Shown: in pieces, positions 51,168-59,669 of the stretch
Numbering within the stretch: position 1 is the stretch's first letter
Layout: each line of letters starts with the position of its first letter
From: Hymenobacter aquaticus
Lineage (GTDB): Bacteria > Bacteroidota > Bacteroidia > Cytophagales > Hymenobacteraceae
DNA length: 64,000 nucleotides
Assembly: GCF_004765605.1 (NCBI RefSeq)
Contig: NZ_SRLC01000002.1
Location: forward strand, 1,612,001-1,676,000
Direction: 5' to 3'
Position numbers and translations under genes: made by a program
Notes under the pieces: generated by a model
Seen by the model: only the letters and a program-made list of their open reading frames with translations
Told to the model about the DNA's origin: nothing
Databases searched by the model: none

Positions 51168-51197
51168 GAAGTAAGCAAGTAGATAGCGCCCAGAGGG

Positions 51198-51530
51198 CTA
51201 CTGATTGCCGGTGGCTTTGTCGATGGGAGTGGGCTGAGCGGGGGCGGTGGGAGTGGCCGTGCCGGTAGTGCCGCCGGGGGCAGATTCCAGCCCGCTATCC
51301 ACCGATTGCATCTGGTCGGGGGCCGAGCCCTTACCGGTAGCGGGCTGCACGTTCTGCTCGCCGTTCACGCTGTCCATGTTGGTTTCGATGGTGCGGGCCG
51401 GGGGCGCGGTCGAGAAGTCGTTGACGTTCTGCCGGTCTTCGCCGGGCGTGCGCGACCGGTCGCAGGCCGTGGTCAGGGCCGCCGCGGTGCCCAGCAGGGC
51501 CGCCAGCACAAAGCGCTGAGTGAGTTTCAT
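51198..51530 (-). CDS. Small disordered lipoprotein
   Basis: 110 residues. The signal peptide ends in a lipobox (AAALTTAC). The rest is low in hydrophobicity and rich in Pro, Thr, Gly, Gln and Asp, so it is probably an extended, surface- or periplasm-exposed chain. No domain is recognised. It has a generic resemblance to the Ser/Gly/Thr lipoprotein at 55441-55851. Confidence 0.7.
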   Translation of the reverse strand: MKLTQRFVLAALLGTAAALTTACDRSRTPGEDRQNVNDFSTAPPARTIETNMDSVNGEQNVQPATGKGSAPDQMQSVDSGLESAPGGTTGTATPTAPAQPTPIDKATGNQ

Positions 51531-51673
51531 AAAGAAGGTGTTTGGAGTTCAGATAAGAGTTGGTGATGCCCTATACGGCAAACCGGGCCCGCGTAGCTGA
51601 AGTGTCAGGTGCCCAATATTGCCGGCTTCGGCCCCAAACCCTGCCCCGCTGCCGCCCTCGATTGCCAAAGCTT

Positions 51674-51681
51674 TAGCTTTG
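51674..51681 (+). promoter_or_regulatory. -7 box directly before the Dph6-like gene
   Basis: TAGCTTTG, an exact TAnnTTTG match, is followed by CCCC and the ATG at 51686. The 4-nt gap implies a leaderless mRNA. Confidence 0.6.
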
Positions 51682-51685
51682 CCCC

Positions 51686-52384
51686 ATGCCTATTCCAGCC
51701 CTGATGAACTGGAGCGGGGGCAAAGACTCGGCCCTGGCGCTCTACCATGCCCTCCGCGACCCGCGCTACGCGGTGCGCCACCTGCTCACGAGCGTGAGCC
51801 AGCCCTACCAGCGCGTGTCGATGCACGGCGTGCGGGTGGCCCTGCTCGAAGCCCAGGCCCAACAGATTGGCCTGCCGCTCACCAAGCTAGAGCTGCCCGA
51901 AGCGCCGGACATGACCCAGTACGAAGAGCTGATGCGCGCCACGTTGGCCCCGCTGCAAGCCCAGGGCCTGCACCACGCCATCTTCGGCGACATTTTCCTG
52001 GAAGACCTGCGCGCCTACCGCGAGCAGCAACTGGCCCGGGTGCAAATGCAGGCCGTATTTCCGCTGTGGCAGCGCAGCAGCGCCGATATTCTGCGTGAGT
52101 ACCTGGCCTTGGGCTTCCGGGCGGTGGTGGTGTGCGTAAACGAGGCCCACCTCGACCAGAGCTTCTGCGGCCGCCTGCTCGACGAGGATTTTCTGCGCGA
52201 CCTGCCGCCCGGCGTCGACCCCTGCGGCGAAAACGGCGAGTACCACAGCTTCGTGTTTGAGGCGCCCTACTTTCGCCAGCCCATTGCCTTCACCCGGGGT
52301 GAAATCGTGCGCCGCACCTACCCGGCCCCCGACGGGGCCGCGCCGGCGGGCTTCTGGTACTGCGACCTGCTGCCCGCCGACTGA
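51686..52384 (+). CDS. Dph6-like ATP-pyrophosphatase (diphthine-ammonia ligase family)
   Basis: 232 residues. The PP-loop MNWSGGKDSALALYHAL is at residues 7-23. HHAIFGDIFLEDLRAYREQQL and the C-terminal GVDPCGENGEYHSFVFEAPYF are signatures of the MJ0570/Dph6 family. Eukaryotic and archaeal Dph6 amidates diphthine on elongation factor 2. Bacteria lack diphthamide, so this bacterial relative must act on another acid, still unidentified. Its short leader suggests a leaderless mRNA. Confidence 0.88.
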   Translation: MPIPALMNWSGGKDSALALYHALRDPRYAVRHLLTSVSQPYQRVSMHGVRVALLEAQAQQIGLPLTKLELPEAPDMTQYEELMRATLAPLQAQGLHHAIFGDIFLEDLRAYREQQLARVQMQAVFPLWQRSSADILREYLALGFRAVVVCVNEAHLDQSFCGRLLDEDFLRDLPPGVDPCGENGEYHSFVFEAPYFRQPIAFTRGEIVRRTYPAPDGAAPAGFWYCDLLPAD

Positions 52385-52477
52385 GCGCCTCGCCGCTCGG
52401 GCGGGTGGTGGCCGAGGCCCTTAGCCTCTGGCTGAAGAAATGGGAAGCTCCCGGCCGAGCAATAGGGCGGAAGCAAA

Positions 52478-52516
52478 CAGGCCACCAGGCTGAACTATAT
52501 TCAGCCTGGTGGCCTG
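52478..52516. terminator. Bidirectional terminator
   Basis: CAGGCCACCAGGCTGAA (52478-52494) pairs perfectly with TTCAGCCTGGTGGCCTG (52500-52516) around 5 nt, between the convergent Dph6-like and MBL-fold genes. Confidence 0.85.
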
Positions 52517-52539
52517 CGTACCGTTTCATTCTGAGTTGC

Positions 52540-53556
52540 TTAGAACTCGTAGGAGTCGCGGTGCCGGCGGGCGTACCGCTCGGCGTATTCGTGGTGGCCG
52601 CGCCGGGCTTTGGGTTTGTCGCGCAGCAGCAGGTAGCCCAGGCCCCCGACCAGCGCCGCCCCGATAACCCACTTGGGCAGGAGGCTTTCCGTGGCCGGCG
52701 GCACCGACACTACACCGGTTTCGTCGGCGACGGCCGGGTGGCCCACGTAGCGGCCCTGCGCGGGCACGGCCCGCTGCTCAAAGTGCAAAGCCAGCTCGTG
52801 CAGCTGCCGGCGCAGCTCTTCCCCGTGCATCGGAATGCCGTGGCCGGTAGCGGCAATCTGCGGCTCCAGGGCGGCCAGCTTTTCTACCGAAGCCCGGGCT
52901 TGCTGCCAGTCGGGGGTGAAATAGGCGGGCGGGCCGTGCACTTCCTGGCGCTGCTCCCACACCTCCGCGCCCGACTCCTGCTTCACCGTCACGAAGGCGT
53001 CGCCGCTGAGCAGGGTCCGGTCGTACTCCCGGAAAAAGGACACGTGGCCCGGCGTATGGCCCGGCGTATGCACCCAGCGCCACTCCGAGAGAAACGGCAC
53101 GGTGCCGTTCAGGGGCAGGGGCTGCACCCGGGAGCCCAGGTCGATGGGCTTTTTGGGGTAGAGAAACGACATGGCCGCCATAGCGCCCCCGCCCACCGTG
53201 GGGTCGGGCGGCGGATACGACGAGCGGCCGGTGAGGTAGGGCAGCTCCAGCGGGTGGGCATACACCGGCACGTTCCACTCCTGGGCCAGCGTTTTGAGGG
53301 CCCCGACGTGGTCGAAGTGGCCGTGGGTCAGGATAATGGCCGCCGGCGGGTTGTTGGGGCCGAAAATCGTTTCGGCGTGGTGCTTGATCTTCTCCGCCGA
53401 GCCCGGCAGGCCCGCGTCGACGAGCACCCAGGGCTCCAGCGGCGAAGAGGTGTCGCGCACGAAATACAGGTTGGCGAAGACGTTGCGCAGCCCCCAGACT
53501 CCGGGCACGACAGCCTGAAGCGCGGGCGTATTGGCGCGGTTTGCGGTGTTTGGCAT
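52540..53556 (-). CDS. MBL-fold metallo-hydrolase with C-terminal membrane anchor
   Basis: 338 residues from ATG 53556. The metallo-beta-lactamase signature THGHFDHVG (His78, His80, Asp82, His83) is followed by WRWVHTPGHTPGHVSFF, LLSGDAFVT and ATGHGIPMHG, giving a two-metal site. Near the C-terminus, LPKWVIGAALVGGLGYLLLR is a single membrane helix followed by a basic His/Arg/Tyr tail. It is likely a membrane-tethered hydrolase of the glyoxalase II/lactonase type. Substrate unknown. Confidence 0.88.
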   Translation of the reverse strand: MPNTANRANTPALQAVVPGVWGLRNVFANLYFVRDTSSPLEPWVLVDAGLPGSAEKIKHHAETIFGPNNPPAAIILTHGHFDHVGALKTLAQEWNVPVYAHPLELPYLTGRSSYPPPDPTVGGGAMAAMSFLYPKKPIDLGSRVQPLPLNGTVPFLSEWRWVHTPGHTPGHVSFFREYDRTLLSGDAFVTVKQESGAEVWEQRQEVHGPPAYFTPDWQQARASVEKLAALEPQIAATGHGIPMHGEELRRQLHELALHFEQRAVPAQGRYVGHPAVADETGVVSVPPATESLLPKWVIGAALVGGLGYLLLRDKPKARRGHHEYAERYARRHRDSYEF

Positions 53557-53700
53557 AGGGGCAAGGTGGGCTAGAGTGGACGGGAAGGAAGAGCGGGCCG
53601 GTACTGCCACCGGCTGCTATCCGGCTGAAATACGCAGCTTTTTCGGGTGAGGCCAGGATTCAGAACCGATTTGCGCCCCACCGTTGAGGTTGGCCGACGG

Positions 53701-55224
53701 CTACGGTTGAGGTTCGCAGCCGCACAGCAGCTCGCGCTTTGGCACGGAAACCTGGTAGTCGGGCAACGACACTTCCTTCATGTAAATGACCTCCAGGCGG
53801 CGCAGGGGCGGGTGCGTGGGGTCTTCGTGCCAGATGCGCAGCAGGTAGTTGCAGTAGTAGGGCCGCATGTACTCGTTGCTCACGAACAGATAATTCTCGC
53901 TGTACTTGCGCCACCGGTCATTTTTGAAGAGCGCCACCACCGAGGCCGGCTTGGCGTAGGTGGTGGGCTGGCCCTGCCGGTTCAAATCCAGGTGCTGCCC
54001 CTGCCGGGTGGTGCCGTCCAGAATGTACCAGCCGTCGTCCTTGAACACGGCCGGCGCGAACATGCCCCAGTGCTGGTCGACGCGAAACAGGTAGCCAAAC
54101 CAGCGCAGCGGCTGCGACATGTACAGCGAGGGTTGGTTCACGCTGTCCAGGTTCCACCAGAGCACGTAGCCCAGCAGCACGGTCACGGCCGCGTTGCGCA
54201 GGTGGCGCAGCAGAGCGCGGCGGCTGTCCGTGAGCTGAAAGCCGGGTTCCAGGCGCAGCCGCACGGGCAGCCGCAGGCGGGCCAGGTGCGGCCGTACCCT
54301 TGCCAAGCGCGCCGCCACCCGAGGGCCCAGCCGCTGGCGGCCCCGGGCCAGGCGCTTGTCGAGCCAGTCGAGGACGACAGGCGGCAGCAGCCCCAGCACC
54401 GAGGCCATGTTGATCAGGAAAAACAGCCCGACGAACAGCGTAAGGCTGATGCCCAGGTGGAACAAGTACATGACGCCCACAAAAAACAGCCGCCACCATG
54501 TGACCCGAAACGGAATAAAGAGCACGAATGGCAGCAGCAGCTCGGTGTAATAGGTGGCAAACGTGAGCCAGTGCAGCAGCCCAGGGTAGGGGTAAAGCAG
54601 GCGCCCGCCCGGCAGCAGCACCTGGTCGAGGCTGAGGGCGTAGTAGAGGGCCGTGCCCTCGGTGGTCCACTCCGGGGCGCTTTTCAGCAGGGCCGTGCAC
54701 CAGTACACCAGCGCAATCTGGACGATGTAAGCCACGGTGGCGGCGCTGAAGTACGTGAGCCGGGCGGGCCGCTCCCGGCCGCGCGCATCCACGGAATACA
54801 GGCGGCCCCAGGGCAGAAACAGGGCCCAGAACAGCAGCATCCGCAATAAATCGTCGCCGCCCTGCCCGATAAGCGGGTTGCGGTTTTGCACCGACACCAG
54901 CAGCAGCCAGGTCACAAACGTCGCCAGGCGGGTGTGGTAGCCCACCAGCAGGGCCACGGCCCCAGCGGCTTCCAGCAGAAACAATACCGCCTGCGCCTGC
55001 CACAAGCCGCTGGCCGCGTGCAGCGAGAACTGGTAGGGGTTCCAGCAGTACTGGTACAACACGTGCAGGGGCAGCACGCCCAGGTTGGAATAGTGGGCTT
55101 CCAGATCGGTGCTGCGAATGGCAACGTCGAGCAGCACAACGGCGGCTACCCCGATGCGCAGCAGGGCCAGGGCCCGCAGGTCGACAACGAAAGGACGGCG
55201 CAGAAAGCGTAGAATCCGGGGCAT
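53701..55224 (-). CDS. HTTM domain membrane protein
   Basis: 507 residues. About 8-10 hydrophobic helices fill residues 15-375, with the HTTM (vitamin K-dependent gamma-carboxylase-like) layout: DLRALALLRIGVAAVVLLDV, LVGYHTRLATFVTWLLLVS, GQGGDDLLRMLLFWALFLPW. A long soluble tail ends with CGCEPQP. HTTM proteins are often encoded beside DCC thiol-disulfide oxidoreductases, and one lies 0.85 kb away at 56075. The reaction of bacterial HTTM proteins is not established. The TM-rich domain and the cytosolic/periplasmic tail are clear, but no catalytic Lys can be assigned with confidence. Confidence 0.88.
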   Translation of the reverse strand: MPRILRFLRRPFVVDLRALALLRIGVAAVVLLDVAIRSTDLEAHYSNLGVLPLHVLYQYCWNPYQFSLHAASGLWQAQAVLFLLEAAGAVALLVGYHTRLATFVTWLLLVSVQNRNPLIGQGGDDLLRMLLFWALFLPWGRLYSVDARGRERPARLTYFSAATVAYIVQIALVYWCTALLKSAPEWTTEGTALYYALSLDQVLLPGGRLLYPYPGLLHWLTFATYYTELLLPFVLFIPFRVTWWRLFFVGVMYLFHLGISLTLFVGLFFLINMASVLGLLPPVVLDWLDKRLARGRQRLGPRVAARLARVRPHLARLRLPVRLRLEPGFQLTDSRRALLRHLRNAAVTVLLGYVLWWNLDSVNQPSLYMSQPLRWFGYLFRVDQHWGMFAPAVFKDDGWYILDGTTRQGQHLDLNRQGQPTTYAKPASVVALFKNDRWRKYSENYLFVSNEYMRPYYCNYLLRIWHEDPTHPPLRRLEVIYMKEVSLPDYQVSVPKRELLCGCEPQP

Positions 55225-55440
55225 AAGCTGCCGCTTCGGGTGAAAAGTAAATGAGAAAGGCGAGCAGAAGCCCCGTCCGGTGGAACGGCGCCCCTGTTCG
55301 CCTTACGTAATCGTGCCGGAAACAGCGGCCAATGCGGCCTAACGGGTGGTCGAGCCGCTGGTGGTGCCCACGCCGGTGCTATAAAGAAAGGGCAACCACC
55401 TCGTCGGCAATTACCCTTTCTCTGTAGCGGTTAAGCTGGA
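55225..55440. other. Spacer with weak terminator and vestigial tail
   Basis: GAAAGGG (55386-55392) and CCCTTTC (55414-55420) form a weak hairpin downstream of the Ser/Gly lipoprotein gene. Beyond it, the minus strand at 55339-55380 reads STGVGTTSGSTTR and a stop, in the same frame and with the same composition as that lipoprotein, so it may be a leftover C-terminal tail. Confidence 0.4.
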
Positions 55441-55851
55441 TTATTGGCCGCCGGTAGTACCCGTCGAGCCCGTGCCACCGGCCGTGCTACCCGTGCCACC
55501 GGCCGTGCTGCCGCCAGTGGTAGTACCGGCCGTAGAACCCAGCCCGTCCGCGGTGCTGCCGCCGGCCGTGGTGCCGCTGGTAGAGCCCGAACCCGAGCCG
55601 CTGGTGCTGCTCATGTCGCCGCTGGTCGAGCCGCTGCCCATGTCCCCGGAGCCGGAGGTGCTGCCGCTCATCGTGCTGCTGGTGTCGGAGCTCATGCCGG
55701 CGTCGTTGGTGCTGGTGGCTTCTTCGGTGGCCATGCTGGAGCCGCCGCCGTTTTCGGCCGTGCCGCTGCCGTTGTTGTCGCCGCAGGCACTCAAGGTCAG
55801 GGAGCCCACGCAAAGGGCTGCCGCCAGAATCATTATTCGGGGGTTGTGCAT
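55441..55851 (-). CDS. Low-complexity Ser/Gly/Thr lipoprotein
   Basis: 136 residues from ATG 55851 (MHNPRIMILAAALCVGSL). Lipobox SLTLSAC. The mature chain is almost entirely Ser, Gly, Thr and Ala with short repeats (GSTSGSGDMGSGSTSGDMSS, then GSTAGGT units), so it should be unfolded and flexible. No domain is recognised. It may be a surface spacer or simply an envelope lipoprotein of unknown role. It stands between the HTTM and DCC genes but on the HTTM strand. Confidence 0.65.
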   Translation of the reverse strand: MHNPRIMILAAALCVGSLTLSACGDNNGSGTAENGGGSSMATEEATSTNDAGMSSDTSSTMSGSTSGSGDMGSGSTSGDMSSTSGSGSGSTSGTTAGGSTADGLGSTAGTTTGGSTAGGTGSTAGGTGSTGTTGGQ

Positions 55852-56074
55852 AAAATTCGGGTCGAAAGAACAGTGAAAGGTAGTTTTGCTTCTTCTATAC
55901 GGTTGATTATGAAGTGGTAGCTGGTCGTTGCGTTGAGGATTAATACGGAATTTTCGCAACAAACCCGGATGCGGCAAGTACGCAAACGTCCGTTCGGGAC
56001 CCTACTGGCGGCCCCGGCATCCTACTTTTCCGCCCTTACGTTGTTAGGGCTTCATACCTGATTTTTCCGAGCTT

Positions 56075-56485
56075 ATGGCCCCTCCGGCAGCTACCATTCT
56101 TTTCGATGGGGTGTGCAACCTCTGCAATGGGTTTGTGCAGTTTATCATCCGGCGCGACCCGGCCGGCCGCTTCCGGTTTGCTTCCCTGCAGTCGGAGGCG
56201 GGCCGCGCGCTGCTCGCCGAGCATGGCCTGGTCCTGCCCGCCACGGGTCCCGAAACGGTGCTGCTCATCGACGATAAGCGGGTGTATAGCCACTCGACGG
56301 CCGTGCTGCGCGTTGCGCGCCACCTGGGCGGGGCCTGGCCGCTGCTCACGGTGTTCCAGCTGGTGCCCGCCGTTCTGCGCGATGCGGCCTACCGCTTCGT
56401 GGCCCGCAACCGCTACCGGTGGTTTGGGCAGCGCGAGGCCTGCTGGCTGCCTACCCCCGAGCTGAAACAGCGGTTCCTGCTCTAA
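56075..56485 (+). CDS. DCC family thiol-disulfide oxidoreductase (YuxK-like, DUF393)
   Basis: 136 residues. The diagnostic FDGVCNLCNGFVQF lies at 10-23, with the redox pair Cys14-x-x-Cys17. FRFASLQSEAGRALL and VYSHSTAVLRVARHLGG follow as in the family, and RYRWFGQ near the C-terminus. It has a thioredoxin-like fold and is probably cytosolic or membrane-associated. DCC proteins frequently neighbour HTTM-domain genes, and one is encoded divergently at 53701-55224, so a shared thiol-redox task is plausible but not shown. Confidence 0.9.
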   Translation: MAPPAATILFDGVCNLCNGFVQFIIRRDPAGRFRFASLQSEAGRALLAEHGLVLPATGPETVLLIDDKRVYSHSTAVLRVARHLGGAWPLLTVFQLVPAVLRDAAYRFVARNRYRWFGQREACWLPTPELKQRFLL

Positions 56486-56598
56486 AAACCTCTGGCTTCC
56501 AGCCGAGCTTCTATTTTTACACCTTCACCCCCAGGCTTGCCGGCCGCTTGGCGGCTTCCGCCTGCTTTTTCGTCCCCATCCCACTCTTTCTTTCCCGT

Positions 56599-57603
56599 AT
56601 GCAGGCTCTCCAAATCGACGGCATCAACGAACCCGCCCACCTCCAGGAAATTCCCACGCCCGTGCCCGGTCCCGGCCAGGTGCTGGTGCAGCTGCACGCG
56701 GCGGCCCTCAACCACCGCGACGTCTGGATTCAGAAGGGCCAGTACGCCGGTCTGAAGTTTCCCTGCGTGCTGGGTTCCGACGGGGCCGGCGTCGTTACCG
56801 AAGTAGGCGACGGCGCCGATGCCAGCCTGCGGGGCCAGGCCGTGCTTATCAACCCCGGCCACAACTGGGGCGACAACCCGCGGGCCCAGGCGCGCAGCTT
56901 CACCATTCTGGGGTTGCCCGCGCAAGGCACCTTCGCCGAGTACGTGTGTGTCGGGGCCCGCTACGTGTGCCCGTTGCCCCGGCACCTGAGCTTCGAGCAG
57001 GGGGCCGCGTTGCCGCTCGGCGGCGTCACGGCCTACCGGGCCGCGTTTACCCGGGCGGGGTTGCAGGCCGGCGAGCGGGTGCTGATTACCGGCATTGGCG
57101 GCGGCGTGGCGTTGCTGGCCCTGCAAATGGCCGTAGCCGTTGGAGCCGAGGTGTGGGTCACGTCGGGCTCGGCCGAAAAGCTGGACCGGGCCCGGCAGCT
57201 CGGGGCCCGGGGCGGCATCAGCTACCAGGAAGAAAAATGGGCCGGCACGCTGGTCAAGCAGGCCGGCGGCCCCTTCGACGTGATTATCGACAGTGCGGCC
57301 GGCCCGGGCTTCGACGCCCTGCTCGACGCGGCCGCGCCGGGTGGGCGCATCGTGTTCTACGGCGGCACGCTGGGGGCCATTCCGCAGCTGTCCCCGGCCA
57401 AGGTGTTCTGGAAGCAGCTCTCCATCCTGGGCTCGACGATGGGCACCGAGCAGGATTTTGCCGCCATGGTCGCCCTGTTCGAGCAGCACCAGCTGGTCCC
57501 GGTCGTCGACCAGGTATTTCCCCTGGCCGAGGGCGAAGCCGCGTTGCGCCGCATGGATCAGGGCCAGCAATTCGGGAAAATCGTGCTGAAAATCAGAGAC
57601 TGA
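56599..57603 (+). CDS. Zinc-type alcohol dehydrogenase-like (MDR) oxidoreductase
   Basis: 334 residues from ATG 56599. N-terminal GroES-like domain: PGPGQVLVQLHAAALNHRDV and LGSDGAGVVTEVGDG. The NAD(P)-binding Rossmann domain has VLITGIGGGVALLALQMA. The cluster of structural-zinc Cys typical of classical alcohol dehydrogenases is missing, so this is a quinone-oxidoreductase-like MDR member, probably using NADPH. The substrate cannot be told. It follows the DCC gene by 113 bp. Confidence 0.9.
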   Translation: MQALQIDGINEPAHLQEIPTPVPGPGQVLVQLHAAALNHRDVWIQKGQYAGLKFPCVLGSDGAGVVTEVGDGADASLRGQAVLINPGHNWGDNPRAQARSFTILGLPAQGTFAEYVCVGARYVCPLPRHLSFEQGAALPLGGVTAYRAAFTRAGLQAGERVLITGIGGGVALLALQMAVAVGAEVWVTSGSAEKLDRARQLGARGGISYQEEKWAGTLVKQAGGPFDVIIDSAAGPGFDALLDAAAPGGRIVFYGGTLGAIPQLSPAKVFWKQLSILGSTMGTEQDFAAMVALFEQHQLVPVVDQVFPLAEGEAALRRMDQGQQFGKIVLKIRD

Positions 57604-57710
57604 AATCAGGTAAAAATGGTAGAATTATCCGGGTTAAATTGAATGTTGCCGGCCAGGGTTTTGTTATTTCTACAGCTGAGAGTACCACTTTGATCTTGCT
57701 GCTGAAGAAC

Positions 57711-57980
57711 ATGAAAAACCCCGCTGAATACCTGGAAAATCACGTTTTCGAAGCCCGTCGTCCGCGCAAAGAGCTACAGCCGGTAGTGGCCTACACCGAT
57801 GCCGTGCAAGCCATTGAGCAAGCCCTGGCCGACGCGGAAAAGTACAAGTACCTGCTGATGCGGGCCCTGCGTCGCCACGCCGACGATATGCGCCCCGCGC
57901 AGCCGGTGCCGGCGCCGGTGGGCACCACGCCGGTGCTGCCCCTGTACCCGGCTTTTGAAGAGCGGGAACAGGTGGCCTAA
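57711..57980 (+). CDS. Small conserved hypothetical protein
   Basis: 89 residues from ATG 57711 (MKNPAEYLENHVFEARRPRK). The longer frame from 56946 is a shadow of the dehydrogenase. The sequence is mostly one amphipathic helix (TDAVQAIEQALADAEKYKYLLMRALRRHADDM) followed by a Pro-rich tail. No family recognised and no membrane segment. A strong terminator follows. Confidence 0.55.
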   Translation: MKNPAEYLENHVFEARRPRKELQPVVAYTDAVQAIEQALADAEKYKYLLMRALRRHADDMRPAQPVPAPVGTTPVLPLYPAFEEREQVA

Positions 57981-58007
57981 TGCCGGTCGTGCTGCCCCCA
58001 GTGCCAG

Positions 58008-58041
58008 CGGGTGGCTTCCTGAGCGGAAGCCACCCGTTTTT
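58008..58041 (+). terminator. Terminator after the small helical protein gene
   Basis: CGGGTGGCTTCC (58008-58019), GGAAGCCACCCG (58025-58036) and five T residues. Confidence 0.95.
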
Positions 58042-58085
58042 GCGTGTTTGTAACTTGAATTAGAAAGGCCGGTTCCGGCAGCGCC

Positions 58086-59477
58086 TCAGGCCCTGATGCC
58101 AAGCGTCTGCAGGTGGTGAGCCAGCGCCAAGGCCTGCTGCCGCAGCTCGGGCACCGCCGTCGACTCGAAGTAGGCGGGCCGCCGGCTGGGGCCCAGGGTG
58201 AAAAAGATACCGGACGGGTTGCCGGCCGCGTCGCGCAGGGCGCCGTGCTCATCCGTGGTGATGCCCAGGTGCAGCGCGTCGGGCACCAGGTGGCCGGCGG
58301 CGCGCAGGCTGCTTACCAGCGGGTCCGTAATCCGGCTGTAGTCGAGTAGGGGGCCGGTGCAGGAAATAACGTGCTGCACCGTGAGGCGGGCCTGCTGCCC
58401 CCGCCGGGCTATGGTCACTTGCAAATCGGGGCCGCTGGCCTGAATATCTTCCACCTTGCCCAGCTGCATGCGCACCAGGCCCGCATCCAGCATGCGCTGC
58501 ACGGCCTGGGCGTTCTGGGGCGGGCTGCGGTGCCGCACCACCGACCAGATGGAAGCCACGTGGCGCAGAAAGCGCGCCTGCTCGGCCAGCGGCCACGCCT
58601 GCCAGATCTGACCCAGGTGGGGCCGCAACGAGTCGATAACCGGGCGCCAGTCGTGGCCTTGCGCCCGGGCCGCGCGCACGTGGCGGCGCACCACCCGCAC
58701 CACCTCGGCCACGGTAGTGAGGCCGGCCAAGTCGGTAGCGTAGAAGCTGGGGTAAGTCTGGCCCAATGGGCCGTGCACCGTCGGCCAGCGGCCACTGCGG
58801 GCTACGACCGTTACCTGCCCGTAGTGCCCGTCGGCGGCCAGGCCCAGCAGCACGTCCACGGCCGTGAGGCCCGAGCCGATGAGCAGCACCGTATCGTCGG
58901 GCGCAATGTTGAGCAGGGCCTGCGGGCCCCAGGGGTTGGGGTGGTAGCGGGCGTGGCGGCGCACTTCCGGGCTCAGCCGGAGGTTGGGAGCCGGCGCAAA
59001 GTTGCCGAGGGCCAGCACCACCTGCTCACTGACGATTTCGTGGCCGTCGGCCAGGCGCACGGTGGCCGTTTGCCCGGCCGGGTCGGGCGTGGCGGCCACG
59101 GCCTTCTGATGATGACAAAAAAAGCGGATGCCGTTCCGGGAAGGCCAGGCCAGAACCTCTTCTGTGAGCTGTTGCAGGTAGCGGCCGTAGGTTTGGCGGG
59201 AGCAGAAGCCGCCCTCACACGCGGTGGCCTTGCTGTTGGCCAGCCAGTCGGTGAAGTGGGTGGGCTGCTGGGGGAAGGCGCTCAGGAAAGGGGCCCGCAC
59301 GTTGAGCAGGTATTCTTTGCGGCGCGCCGAATACGCCAGTCCCGGCCCCGGCACGGGACGGGGCTCCACCAGGTGCACGTCCCACGCGTAGGGGCCGCCG
59401 GGCAGCTGCGCGAGCTGCACCAGCAGCATGGAGCCGGAGAAGCCTCCGCCCAGAATCGTAATGGTTCGTCGTGACAC
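58086..59477 (-). CDS. FAD/NAD(P)-binding oxidoreductase (YdhS-like)
   Basis: The family start TITILGGGFSGSML places the initiation at GTG 59477 (463 residues); the ATG-initiated extension overlaps the hldD terminator. The dinucleotide-binding GGGFSGS is at about 9-15 and a second site, VLLIGSGLTAVDVLLGL, is at mid-length. RKEYLLNVRAPFLSAFP and HYPNPWG-like blocks match the FAD-NAD(P)-binding (PF13454) family. It is a cytosolic flavoprotein of unknown substrate. Confidence 0.85.
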   Translation of the reverse strand: MSRRTITILGGGFSGSMLLVQLAQLPGGPYAWDVHLVEPRPVPGPGLAYSARRKEYLLNVRAPFLSAFPQQPTHFTDWLANSKATACEGGFCSRQTYGRYLQQLTEEVLAWPSRNGIRFFCHHQKAVAATPDPAGQTATVRLADGHEIVSEQVVLALGNFAPAPNLRLSPEVRRHARYHPNPWGPQALLNIAPDDTVLLIGSGLTAVDVLLGLAADGHYGQVTVVARSGRWPTVHGPLGQTYPSFYATDLAGLTTVAEVVRVVRRHVRAARAQGHDWRPVIDSLRPHLGQIWQAWPLAEQARFLRHVASIWSVVRHRSPPQNAQAVQRMLDAGLVRMQLGKVEDIQASGPDLQVTIARRGQQARLTVQHVISCTGPLLDYSRITDPLVSSLRAAGHLVPDALHLGITTDEHGALRDAAGNPSGIFFTLGPSRRPAYFESTAVPELRQQALALAHHLQTLGIRA

Positions 59478-59588
59478 CGTGGCTGGTTGTGGGGTAGGAG
59501 CGGGAGCGGAATTCGGGGAGAAAATGCGCGAAAAATTCCAGTTGGAAAAATTCGGCCGCCCCGCCGTTGGCCAGTGGCCCAAAAACAA

Positions 59589-59623
59589 GCCGCCCGGCCG
59601 CGTATTACATACGGCCGGGCGGC
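59589..59623 (-). terminator. Terminator of hldD
   Basis: GCCGCCCGGCCG (59589-59600) pairs perfectly with CGGCCGGGCGGC (59612-59623). On the minus strand it is followed by TTGTTTTTGGG. Confidence 0.8.
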
Positions 59624-59669
59624 AGGAAAGACGAAGCGCAACGGGCAAAAAACCGCGCCGGCCGTTTGG

